From Synanceia verrucosa (taxonomy: Eukaryota; Chordata; Actinopteri; Perciformes; Synanceiidae), in contig CM056563.1 in the NCBI GenBank assembly GCA_029721515.1, forward strand, positions 14,774,454 to 14,838,453: 64,000 bases of DNA. The letters run 5' to 3'. Within the stretch, counting starts at the first letter, position 1. Each line of letters begins with the position of its first letter. Shown here piece after piece: positions 37,781 through 47,977 of this stretch. The notes beneath the pieces are model-generated. The model was not told the DNA's origin. It ran no database searches and saw nothing but the letters and a program-made list of their open reading frames with translations. Made by a program: the position numbers and the translations under genes.

Positions 37781-39799
37781 TGTGTCTTTGCTTGTTGACT
37801 CAAAGGATAAAGTGAAGAAGTGGTAACTTTAGAATGTCCAATATCTAACAGCAAATGTTAACTGCAGTCAATGAGCTGCAGCCTGTAAAGGACCGACATA
37901 CTGAACCTTTAATGGAAAACATTTAGTCAACAATCTTTCTTTATACTGTTCATTTTCCTTTGTATTTGACACATTATTCACAGGAAACATCATCAACAGC
38001 CTTAGAGCCATTTGTTTCACTTTCTATGTAGATGATGATGTCACTTCCTCCTGCTTAGTTTAATGGTGTCTTGCTCATTTGGCGAACATACAAAATATAC
38101 CTTAGAAAACATGAATATGGCTCAAATCCTAATTCTATCACTTTGGCATAGATCCAAATCACCAAGCAACACTTGCATCAGCAAAGTTTCAGCTTTCCTA
38201 ATTGGCTTGACTGTAATTTATCTATTTATCCCCTTCCAGAAAACACAGTGGGAGGCAGAAGTGAATGCTGCCAGCCTATAAGTTGTCACTTTTTGTACAT
38301 TTGGAATTTGTGTACAGTATACATTTTCTACACTCAGTGGATTTGTTTGGCAGCAGTGTGTCTGCTGTTGTGTAAGTGCCAATCCAGCCCCGCATGCACA
38401 GAGACACTGTAGACATGTTTTTGGGCCAAACTGCAAAATGAAACAAACAATGGATCGTTTGGATCGAATATACCGGATTGTTTACAACATCACAGCCTAC
38501 AAGATTCCACATGATACTAGAAAATAATGTGTAAATGTTTTGCATTTTCATCTTAAACTACCACCTGTCATATTTTTTTTAAGACTCAAAGATAGCGTTT
38601 TGAACTTTATATGACTTTCTTCAGCATAAAATATAGAATCAGTAAACTACTTGTTTCTTTGGATGGAGTGCTGCTACTATTGCTCTATTTTTTCCTCTAC
38701 ATCATGTCAGAATATAATAATGCCAAACCTCAGTCTGGTAAAAGTGGTGCATTTACTGTGTGCGGTAATTTTATTGTTCACTTACTGAGAGTTATTTTTG
38801 TGGTTGCAGACCCAGTGACTCTGTGGTTTATATGGTGAATGCTGTCTGCTTGGCATTTCCGCAGACATTTGGAGCTCTTTTGTTTTGCTGCAGCTATTTT
38901 TATGCTTGTCTGTTTATATTTAGTAACTGGCCACCAAGGGATTTTTGTCATATCAGTATGTTTCTCCTTCAGTGGAAAATGCAGGGACAGCAGGGTATCT
39001 GTGTTATGTTTTATATGGCAAACACATGCAGGTTTTATGAACTATCAGGCCTTTATTTGGGAAATGTGTACCACACAATCTCAACTCACAATTCACTACA
39101 CACTCATGTGTTTGCGAGTGTGTCTTTTTATTTTTTTGTACATGGGTGCGTGTCATCAGACCAGACAGTGCATGATGCTATCAGCAGCAGAGGATATGAG
39201 GACTACTATTTATAACTCCCCTCTATCTCAACTTAGACACACTGTCCTGCCCTGCAGCAGGTGCTTGTTTGTGTGCATGTAACAGAGTGGGAAATTTGAG
39301 AGCAGGAGACTGTGGATATGATAGATGGAGCACGAGGGAAAGAGCTGTGAATGACAGACAAGCACGCATGTGTGTTTGTATGTGTGGGTGCCGCTAGCTG
39401 AAGGTGTGAGTGGAAAACAGACATGTCACACTTGACAAGGATGAAATGAGAGGATATGATTGGCTGTTTTCTGATGTCACGGATTGTGAGCCATCCCAAT
39501 TAGAAACAATGATACACTGCTTAGTCACTCCATCAGTCTCCCCTCCACTGCTACCCATCTCTCTCTTTCTGCTCTGCATCAAAATTTCCTCCCTGTTTGT
39601 CTGGAATTTCATGTCTTTGTGGAACTTTTTTCTTCCTCCCAGCATGTTTGTTGGCAATTATTTATCACGGCCTTCTTTTCACTCCACATTTTTTTTCAGT
39701 TACATCTCTCATTTTGTTTGTGCGTTCATCCTTTGTGTCATATTGTCTCCCTCTAGCTTTCTCTCATTTAACTGCATTCCAAAAATTGAGGAAAAATAT

Positions 39800-40128
39800 C
39801 CATCCATCCATTTTCTACCACTTATCCTTACATAGGTGACAGGGGGCTGGAGCCTATCCCAGCTGTCTTAGGGCGGAAGGCAGGGGACACCCTGGAAAAG
39901 TCTCCAGTTTATCACAGGACACATAGAGACAGACAACCATTCACACCTACAGACAATTTAAATTACCCAATTAAACTAATTCCCATGCATGTTTTTGGAT
40001 GGTGGGAGGAAGCCAGAGTACTCTGAGAGAACCCACGCAGACACAGGGAGAACATGCAAACTCCACACAGAAAGGCCCCGGGCTGGGAATCGAACCCGCT
40101 ACCTTCTTGCTGTGAGGTGACAGTGCAC
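39800..40128 (-). mobile_element. V-SINE-type element, slightly 5'-truncated
   Basis: Same family as 42690-43061, in the same minus orientation, with the ATGG-type tail (ccatccatcc on +) at its low-coordinate end. It contains the B-box-like sequence (gaatcgaaccc on +), but about 25 bases of the tRNA-like 5' end with the A box are lost. Flanks aggaaaaatat (39789-39799) and aggaaagaatat (40129-40140) look like a target-site duplication with one indel. Confidence 0.88.
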
Positions 40129-40789
40129 AGGAAAGAATATACCATATTTAATGGCCAATAACATCAGATAAACATGAACATTATAAGAATATTAAATACA
40201 ACAAAGAAGCACATGCAAGGATCATAGCACAGCTGAAATTTAGTATTTCCATTTTCTGCACTTCTGTTTTTGTTTCTCCTGGAAAGAGACTTAAAAACAA
40301 AGAGAAAGACAGAAACAGGGCTGAAGTTGTGGTTGTCTTCCCTCTCTCAGCAGGAGAGTGAGAGTAAAAAGCAGAGGTGAAGATTTATTCAGTTCTTTGT
40401 CAGTGTCCTCAAGAGTCTGCTTCACTCAAGTGTTCAATAGAGGTGCTTCTGGTGTCAGAATTATAGGTTGGGTTGAGCTAAAATGCCCATTTTTGAGACA
40501 GAATATTGACTGTTTTCTCATTTGCAGGCACTTTTTCTCATCATGCATCATGTAAAATGAGAATATTAAGCCCAAGCTGAACCAAATCTTCGCATTCCTG
40601 TTGGTTTTTTTTGTGATGGGATCCTGTGAAAATAAAGAGACAATATCTGGCCTGCACAAATGAGAGCAGGCACAAGCCCAGCCTCATTTGAGACCAGAAA
40701 AGAGCAATTATTTTGGTAAAAGGATGATTTTCATTTTGTGGTGGAATTTGGCTTCCTCTCCTGGGGTTCCTGGAGCTTAAATCCTTTCA

Positions 40790-40831
<42 letters not shown>
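40790..40831. repeat. (CA)n microsatellite
   Basis: About 40 uninterrupted bases. Confidence 0.95.
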
Positions 40832-40834
<3 letters not shown>

Positions 40835-41868
40835 CATTGCCAAAATAATATTGAAACAGAATTCTTCAGAGATTATTCACAACCACTGTGAGCTTTCCCT
40901 GAATTAATTTTGCATAAATGTAGCCTTTGGTATCACAATATTGTCGCTATTAAATATTAATTATTGTCTAGTGTATTTGAAATTCTGTGATTCTTCAGGT
41001 AAAGTGAAGAATTAAATGTTCTCAAACAAAGGTATGGAATAAACAAAGGAACAGCTGCATATTTAGTGTTTGCACAGCTGTTAAACACACAGGCAAAACT
41101 TGCCAATGCTTGTTTCACAATTATGATTCCATATAAAAATCCACCCATAAATCTGCCACCCTATTCCATGTATCCTCTGACCCTGTGCTGCTACAGTCCT
41201 CTGTTATATTGCAGCAAAGTGTGGGAGTATCATCCTCGGCTGTGATGAAAACAGGGAGCGACACATCTTATAGCATGACCTCCCTCTTGTCCCACCATGC
41301 TCAAACATTGCTTCACTTTCTACCCCATTAGAACACACACGCACACATATACACACACACAGGGCTACACGGAGAGCCTCTGAAGAGCACTTGAGTATCG
41401 AGTGAGTCGACCTCACACACAGATACAATACCATTAAAGAGCACTCAAGAGTTTTGATATAGGGGAAAGAGACACACACCCAGCCTCGCACAAATAATGC
41501 AAACAGTGAATGCTCACATTATTCAGAGGCTATCAACACAGTGGAAAATGAAAAGCTAGGTCATGCATATAGCGATTAAATTACATACAGTGCACTGATA
41601 TGGTTACAAATACAATCCACTACACGCAGTCCCTGCTTTCACTTGTGTCTATTTTCATCCCCTTAATGCCATCTTTACATCGTTGTTTAGATCTACTCAG
41701 TTTCTAAGAAACTCTGTATAAAGGGAAATTAATGCGTAGTAATAGACCAGCAGATCAGACTGTTTTTTATTACAAATTGTATTTGTGATATATGTGTGCA
41801 AAACCATCACTGCCTTTTTGTGAAAGTGGAGATATACAGGATTTTTACCCAAAACATGCCATTCCTCT

Positions 41869-41902
41869 CTTTGACACCATCTCAACTGAGATGGTGTCAA
41901 AG
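41869..41902. repeat. perfect 34-bp palindrome
   Basis: Arms ctttgacaccatctca (41869-41884) and tgagatggtgtcaaag (41887-41902) are exact reverse complements around a 2-base loop (ac). Symmetry stops abruptly outside the arms. Confidence 0.95.
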
Positions 41903-42204
41903 GTATTTCATTTATAAAACACCTGGATCTGGTACAATATGTTCTTGTCTTTGTAGAGTCATTATGTGTTGACACCCAGTAATGTTGTGTAGCAGTGTAC
42001 TGTCAGGGTGTGGGTCTGTAGTATAACAACAGAAGCATTTTTTCAGCACCATGGACAGAGCCTTGCTGCACCATGATGGTATGATGTGAATACCTAACAA
42101 GGTATCGACTGAAATACCCCAGTATAGAAGTTCCAAAAGGGCTCCAATCAAAATACAACTATCTTTGATCCTTTTTATAACCGAATCTAGAAAACAATTC
42201 TTAT

Positions 42205-42205
42205 T

Positions 42206-42248
<43 letters not shown>

Positions 42249-42660
42249 ATTTTATTTCATGGGCGCCTTTCTGTCACCCAAGGACACCTTACAATAAATA
42301 AAGCAACAAAAAGACAGCAAATAATATACAAAAACCAAAAGGAACCATAAAAGTATACCAAGTTACAAGATTACAACAGTAAAAACAGGATAAAATAGGA
42401 CAGAACAATTGAATCAGTCAAATGGAGAAGGAAATTTTAAACAGGTGGGTTTTGACTGCAGATTTGAATTGTGAGAGTGAGTTGATGTTCCTTATATGAT
42501 GGGGGGTAAAGAGTTCCAGAGCTGAGGAGCAGAGCGGCTGAAAGCTCTGCTCCCCCATGGTGGTGAGACGGGCGGGACGGGTTTTGCACGCAGCCAAGCA
42601 CGGTATATTTGATGGAGTTGCCATGAATTGAATGAATTGGGTGGTGGTAGAATTTTACGT
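42205..42660 (-). mobile_element. LINE 3' end (reverse transcriptase C-terminus plus UTR and AAT tail)
   Basis: On the minus strand, frames at 42492-42695 (SRSAPQLWNSLPP) and 42418-42624 (FKSAVKTHLF) are the conserved C-terminal end of a CR1/L2-like reverse transcriptase ORF, split by a frameshift near 42510. A 3' UTR follows, ending in an (AAT)n tract at 42210-42246, which is the element's tail in this orientation. 5'-truncated, as usual. A SINE has inserted just downstream at 42690. Confidence 0.75.
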
Positions 42661-42689
42661 AGCTGAATACATCCGTTGCAATGGTTGAT

Positions 42690-43061
42690 ATCCATCCATC
42701 CATTATCTACCGCTTATCCTCTCATACGTAGGGTCGCGGGGGGGCTGGAGCCTATCCCAGCTGTCTTAGGGTGAAAGGCAGGGTACAACCTGGACAAGTC
42801 TCCAGTTCATCGCAGGACACATAGAGACAGACAACTACTCACACTGACATTCACACATACGGACAATTTAAATTAACCAATTAACCTAATCCCCATGCAT
42901 GTTTTTGGATGGTGGGAGGAAGCCGGAGTACCCGGAGAGAACCCACGCAGACACGGGGAGAACATGCAAACTCCACACAGAAAGGCCCCGGGCCGGGATT
43001 CGAACTTGATACCTTCTTACTGTGAGGTGACAGTGCTAACCCACTACACCACCGTGCTGCC
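42690..43061 (-). mobile_element. full-length V-SINE-type retroposon with target-site duplication
   Basis: Read on the minus strand from 43061, it starts ggcagcacggtggtgtagtg (pol III A box tggtgtagtgg) and has a B box agttcgaatcc about 40 bases on. A long conserved body follows, ending in a (ATGG)n-type tail. This is the layout of the tRNA-derived V-SINE superfamily, which includes zebrafish DANA. A perfect 9-bp direct repeat atggttgat flanks it at 42681-42689 and 43062-43070. Family assignment is from memory of the consensus. Confidence 0.92.
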
Positions 43062-44569
43062 ATGGTTGATGTCTAAAAAGTAAAAAAAAGTTGTGAAATG
43101 CTCTGTTGGTATTTGTATTATGATATGATGATATTATTATTAAGCGTACTGGAATTGCAATTATTTAAATGAGACCCATCTTGGCAAACCAATTGCTCTG
43201 TGTATCTGCTTCGGAGAAGTGTACAACACACATTAAATGTTTGAACTCGCTGAAAATGCAATGAAAAAGGGAAAGTCTGCATTTAGGAAATATGTTCCAT
43301 AATAAAGCCACATTACAGCTGGATATTAATGAAGCTATTTCATACAGTAACTGATTACTTGCCTGGGTATAGTTCATCTGTTCTTCTACAGTCATTTATT
43401 TGAGTCATTATGCCTCTCCATGCACAATAGGCCTCTTCAAGATGTGTTTTAAACTGTGCAGTGTACAGTGTTGAGGCTAATGCCAGGTGGCATTACATTA
43501 CACAGTACTGTAGCTCCTAGCATTACAGTTGCTGCTTCATCACACACACCAACTCACCAACCGTCTCTTTTTTTTCCAAGTTTAGTCACTCTGTGGATGA
43601 TGTCCTGTAGATGCGGGCTGCAGGCAGTGTGCACACATAGTGCTTTATGTGTGTGTCAGTGTGTGTAAGTGGTTGTGGTGCATTTGTTCATTTTAAGAGC
43701 AGGTGTGAGCTTACAAAGTGACACCGGGCAGAATCTCTTTTTCTTCATTTGTCTCGTGTCACTCGCTCCAACCTTTTGTTCCGTGTCTCTTAGCTATCGT
43801 TCTTTTTTTTTTTTTTCTCTTTCTCTAGCTGTCAGGTTGCAGCCACACACATACACAGAAGCATGCACACACACTTACCTTCAAGTCTATCATAATTAGA
43901 GTGCCAAAGACGAATGGTGCCAAGATAAGCCATGTGTAAACTCTCTGACATTTCAAGGTAACAGAAATCCACACACAACATGTCATGCAACAAATGTTTC
44001 TTCAGTTCACATATTTTGTGATGCTCTGCTCTTTTTTTTTCCTTCCTCTCCATTCATCACTATTTATTGTGACTCATTTTACCTCACTTAATAGCCCACA
44101 CCATAATGAGTCATTTAAAACGGAGCCTCCAACATAATGGGTGAAGTTAATTTGTTCACCTGTAATAGAGCTTGTCTGCTCTGTCCAAGCCCATGTCTCA
44201 GTTTGGCTGAATTAAGTGGCAAATGATTCTGAGTTAGGTTTAATGGAGTGGATACAAGTGACTCAAAGTGAATGTAACCCTCGGTCCACAGAACTAGGTC
44301 CACAGAGTTCTGAAGCCGCCTGTACAGCACCAATCCAATTTGGGCTTAATTGAATTGTTCTGAGCCCCTCATCCATATATTTCCTCCATGAGAAGCTTAT
44401 TACTCTCAATCTATGTGTGTGTGAGAGAAGAGTCTGTGGATTGCCAATTTTTAAATGCTCTGCTGTTGATTGATATGTCTGGGATGCAGTTTGAATTAGC
44501 TGTAAGGAAATACAAATACGTCTTCTCTCCTTCCCCTCAATTTTCTTTTCTCCTCCTCTCTTTTCTCAG

Positions 44570-44736
44570 GATGTGAAGTCAACGTTCTTCCAGTTCGGTG
44601 CCTCCATCCAGCAGGAGGCTCTGCTGATGCTGAACATCATGGAGGAGTACGACTGGCACATCTTCTCCATTGTCACATCAAAGTTTCCTGGCTACCAGGA
44701 GTTCATTAACATCCTAAAAACTACTGTGGACAACAG
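44570..44736 (+). CDS. grin2a: grin2a coding exon, ATD part 1 (internal exon)
   Basis: This internal exon encodes part of the extracellular amino-terminal domain (ATD) of a GluN2 subunit of the NMDA-type glutamate receptor, a postsynaptic cation channel built from GluN1 and GluN2 subunits. The frame starts GAT GTG AAG and reads STFFQFGASIQQ, then EEYDWHIFSIVT and FPGYQEF, ending KTTVDN plus two bases. These blocks match GluN2A (human residues 139-193 by my count) better than GluN2B, 2C or 2D. The acceptor is a strong pyrimidine tract ending ctcag at 44569. The donor is gtaacc at 44737, leaving phase 2 (AG|T, Ser194). The next exon opens with a T and continues in frame as FVGWD, which confirms the join. 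The residue before Asp139 lies in an upstream exon outside the window. Seen: frame, splice sites and motifs. Known: family role. Inferred: paralog assignment. Confidence 0.95.
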
Positions 44737-45016
44737 GTAACCTGCTTGGACTGTCCTCTGTATTTTTTTTTATCAATCTGTTTATTTCTTTAGCCTGTTT
44801 ATCTGTGTTGTTACTGTTAGACTGGATAATAGTGTCAAACAAAATGATGCAAGTCCCATTCGTGCCGTATGTTTTGCAGATAGAGCTGGTTTGCTATTAT
44901 TAACAACCATTTGACAAAATTTCCCTTTATATTGAACTGCTCTGGATATAAAGCAACAGTTAACTAATCAAATATCATGTCAAAACAGTCCTAAAATCTA
45001 CAGCCCCACAAGCAAC

Positions 45017-45490
45017 CCGCTGAAGCTATAGGTGGGCACAGCTGTGTCTTGAGCTAAATTTTAATATCTGTATGCTGACAGTGCTAACATGTTGATAAGT
45101 AGGTTTAATGCTCACCTTGTTCACGTAACATTTGCTAATGAGCAACCAAAGCTGATACTGTTTGTTTTGCAGATATTCTGTAATAAAGTATTGGTTGATT
45201 TTATTTAAAACCTCAAACATCAACTTTTTGGTGGCAATAGAGGAAACATCAGGGAATAAACAAAGTAGAGACCCTGAATGTCTGTATGAAGTGCTGTGCA
45301 AGTAGTTGTTGACATGTTTCACTGGATAAGTTAAAAACTTGACTTGCTGTTGGCACAAAAGAATAAGTCGGGGTTCACCAGCGTTGTCATAGTCTGTCTT
45401 CTGAGAAACATAGATATCTGTACAAAATGCATGGTTATTCATGGTAATCCATCTAATACTTTAGTTTGGACCAAATTGGTGGACCAACCG
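45017..45490 (+). repeat. interspersed fish repeat, long copy
   Basis: Non-coding dispersed repeat. Its end, gtacaaaatgcatgg to tttggaccaaattggtgga, recurs at 62283-62368 as gtacaaaatgtcatg to ctggaccaaagtggtgga. No ORF or TIR seen. Confidence 0.5.
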
Positions 45491-46606
45491 AATCAACGGA
45501 CAAGGCCATTACTATTCCCAGAGTGATGCCACTAGCTAAAAGGGCCACAAATCCATCATCAGCCCCTTTGGGTCATTGTTCCCAAAGTCACCTCTCTTTG
45601 CCAACAGCTTGCACTAAGAGAAAGTGAAGATAACAAGTACTGTAGTTATGTTTCCTAGAGAGTTTGTATGCTTCTAGTGTGGGCATTCCTCCAAGCCTGT
45701 TTCCTCCCTTTGTGTGTAATCTTCTCCATTATCACTGCAAATTTCCCCAGAGAACTGTAAAGTTTACTTTCTAGAAGAGTTACTGCACACAGTGTTTTGG
45801 CCTTGTATTTTTCATCTCCTCCCCTAATTCACATTATACTGTATGTACTTCAAAGACAGCTAGCACTAAAAGGATTTCATCAGCAGTCCTAAAATGAATG
45901 TAGATGACAGGTGGGTGTTTGCTGCACCTTTAGGTCATTTTGACTGATGCTAGTTCTCTGCAGAGAGGGAGTGGAAAAACTGCTGAAGAGAAGAGCAAGC
46001 TATAACTTTAAAAAAAAAAAAAAAAGAGTCAAATTAATGATCCATGTTCAGCAGGTTTGGAATGTTGGCAAGGGTTGGTGCCTGAACCCATAATATATTA
46101 CAACGGAGCTGAGAAGAGTGTTTTTCATTAGCAGTTACTCTTTATGTCAAACCAAATAGTGATTCAAAAACCCTCTGCCTGTGTCTGTATTTGGTAACAC
46201 TGCTTACAGTTGGTGTAATTACAAGTGGAGTGGACCGAAATGGTTGTTCGGGCATTTTCATTTACATGCGTGATCATCTTGAACACCGTACACAGTTACA
46301 TTTCAACAGAGGGAATTGATTTGCAAACAAAATAAGTGTAGAAACTGTATAAATAAGCATGCACAACTAAATTCTAAAATGGTTTAATTAACAAAGAGTG
46401 TTCTCTTGTTTCTGCTGCTCTTTATCCTTGCACACTGGAACCTGCTGACTGTTTTCACTCTGATTGTTGTAAAAAAAGAGCAGCCAGGTTCCACTGGATG
46501 ACAACAAATACTCATCATCATTTTAAGCATGTTACTGTTATCTCTGGATAGATTAAAAACATGATCTATTCTCCCTCACAGTGGATTTGAGGGTTTACGT
46601 TTCAAC

Positions 46607-47146
46607 CAGTGGCGTGTCCAGATTTTTTCACAGGGGTGTCCCAAGTGGGGCACCAAGTCATGCAGGAGTGGTCAGCAGGATCAGTCACTGCGTATCAATG
46701 TAGCATCAGTTCATAATCTTCTTTTGTGATTAATTCAACAACTAAAATTACATCTTAAATCTTAAACATTAGTATAAACTTAAATATATTTTTTTTAAAA
46801 GAATGTGAACTTGTAAACGTGACAAAACGGAATGGGAGTATAAAAGTGTGAAATAAAAAATACGATCCAAAAATAGAAATCATAATTTCAAGTGCTGACC
46901 AAATCAAACTAAAAAAAAAAAAAAAAATTCAAAAGGTTGACTTTACAAATCTTCAGAATTAGCATTGTCCTCTTCTTAACCACTTGCTGGCAGGCTGAAC
47001 AGCTTTCTGGCCCAATACTGCCCCTCAAGTTGGAGGTTGAATCAGGTCACATCTGACAGTCAGATATCATGCATGTCCATCATGCAGGGTGCCAGCTGGG
47101 TTGGCCAATTAGATTTCAGGGGTGGCCACCCCTAGACATGCCCCTG
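46607..47146. mobile_element. hAT-like non-autonomous element, 540 bp
   Basis: Bounded by a perfect 8-bp duplication gtttcaac (46599-46606 and 47147-47154). Ends are cagtggcgtgtccag and the complement of ctagacatgcccctg, an imperfect inverted repeat of about 15 bp. No transposase; the interior is A-rich. It lies in the grin2a intron that splits the ATD exon. Confidence 0.85.
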
Positions 47147-47548
47147 GTTTCAACACTCTGGCTATGTAAAACATCTTCAGCCATAACAAATAATAATAAA
47201 CCATTTTTGTGACCAGGAAGTGTTCCATACAAAATAATTCTGTTGCTCAGATTAGCACTATGACCAGGCCCTTTCAAATTAAGAGACCAGTGTTTGTTCT
47301 CCTTGTCCTTTGGAACCTGCTAAGCATCACTACACAGGATCAGCTTTAGCATTTGCATTCTCCATTTAGCCTTAATGTGTTCCCCCTGACAACAAGCACT
47401 TTACACCTATTAGCATTCACATCACACTTAACAATGATATTAATTACAATGGATAATTATAACTGTCTAAGCCTGCACCTGAGCAAATTTAATAGCCTAT
47501 TAGTTACATATTAACATTTCACTCCTGTCCTCGTTATCCTTGCTTTAG

Positions 47549-47977
47549 TTTTGTGGGCTGGGACCTGCAGAACATCATCGTCCTGGATGCAGTGGAGGAA
47601 GACAGCCGCTCTCAGATTATGCTCAAGAAGGTCCAGTCCCCTGTGGTCCTGCTCTACTGCTCCAAGGACGAAGCGGTTTACATCCTGGAGGAGGCTCGCT
47701 CCCTGGGCCTCACCGGATTTGGATACATCTGGATTGTGCCCTCGCTCACCACTGGGAACCCGGATATAACGCCTGAAGCGTTTCCACCAGGAATGATTTC
47801 GGTGTCATATGACGACTGGGACTACCCATTAGAGGCACGAGTTCGGGATGGTCTGGGGATCATAACTTCAGCAGCGGCAGCCATGTTAGAGGAAAACGGA
47901 GACATCCCTGAAGCCAAGACATCTTGTTATGGCCAGATGGAGAAGACATCCAAGCTGCCACCCAGTGCACTGCATAA
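47549..47977 (+). CDS. grin2a: grin2a coding exon, ATD part 2 with zinc-site residues
   Basis: This 429-bp internal exon continues the GluN2 ATD (about residues 194-336, human GluN2A numbering). Motifs in order are FVGWDLQN, LLYCSKDEAV (Cys231, Lys233), EARSLGLTG, WIVPSL, ISVSYDDWDY (Asp282), EARVRDG and EAKTSCYGQM (Cys320, the ATD disulfide cysteine). The acceptor is gctttag at 47548 and the donor gtaagt at 47978. The exon ends CAT AA, and the next exon supplies G to give AAG. Ignoring that donor, the frame stops four bases on, so the splice is needed. EARSLGLTG, CYGQM and TTVDNSFVGWD favour GluN2A over 2B. Of the GluN2A high-affinity zinc ligands His44, His128, Glu266 and Asp282, the last two positions fall here: Asp282 is kept and 266 is Asp instead of Glu. 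One codon more than human lies just after CYGQM. Confidence 0.96.

Larger units (their letters stand above)
1..44569 (+). other. grin2a: long upstream grin2a intron (partial)
   Basis: No coding exon could be recognised in these 44.5 kb. I looked for the GluN2 signal peptide exon and for the segment ending just before Asp139 and saw neither, so this is read as one very large intron whose 5' end is outside the window. Long first coding introns are usual for GRIN2 genes. Apart from the elements listed separately, the stretches 136-635, 836-2760, 2890-7415, 7610-11369, 12450-15260, 17000-20320, 22353-28000, 28640-31610, 34035-37285, 37785-39785, 40145-42205 and 43071-44569 hold only AT-rich unique-looking sequence, short simple repeats, and purine- or pyrimidine-rich tracts such as 9740-9975, 14680-14810, 18350-18420, 24640-24790 and 30090-30250. 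Confidence 0.7.
44737..47548 (+). other. grin2a: grin2a intron splitting the ATD exon (2812 bp)
   Basis: Donor gtaacc, acceptor gctttag, phase 2 between Asn193 and Ser194. The two flanking exons (167 and 429 bp) add to 596 bp, one codon more than the single 593-bp human exon c.415-1007 as I recall it. The intron contains a fish-type interspersed repeat (45017-45490) and a hAT-like element (46607-47146). The stretches 45500-46600 and 47155-47540 show nothing beyond an A-rich run near 46008-46025. Confidence 0.9.

Noticed and set aside
43000..43061. tRNA gene suggested by A-box and B-box sequences
   Set aside because: No cloverleaf could be drawn; the boxes belong to the 5' end of a SINE with target-site duplication.
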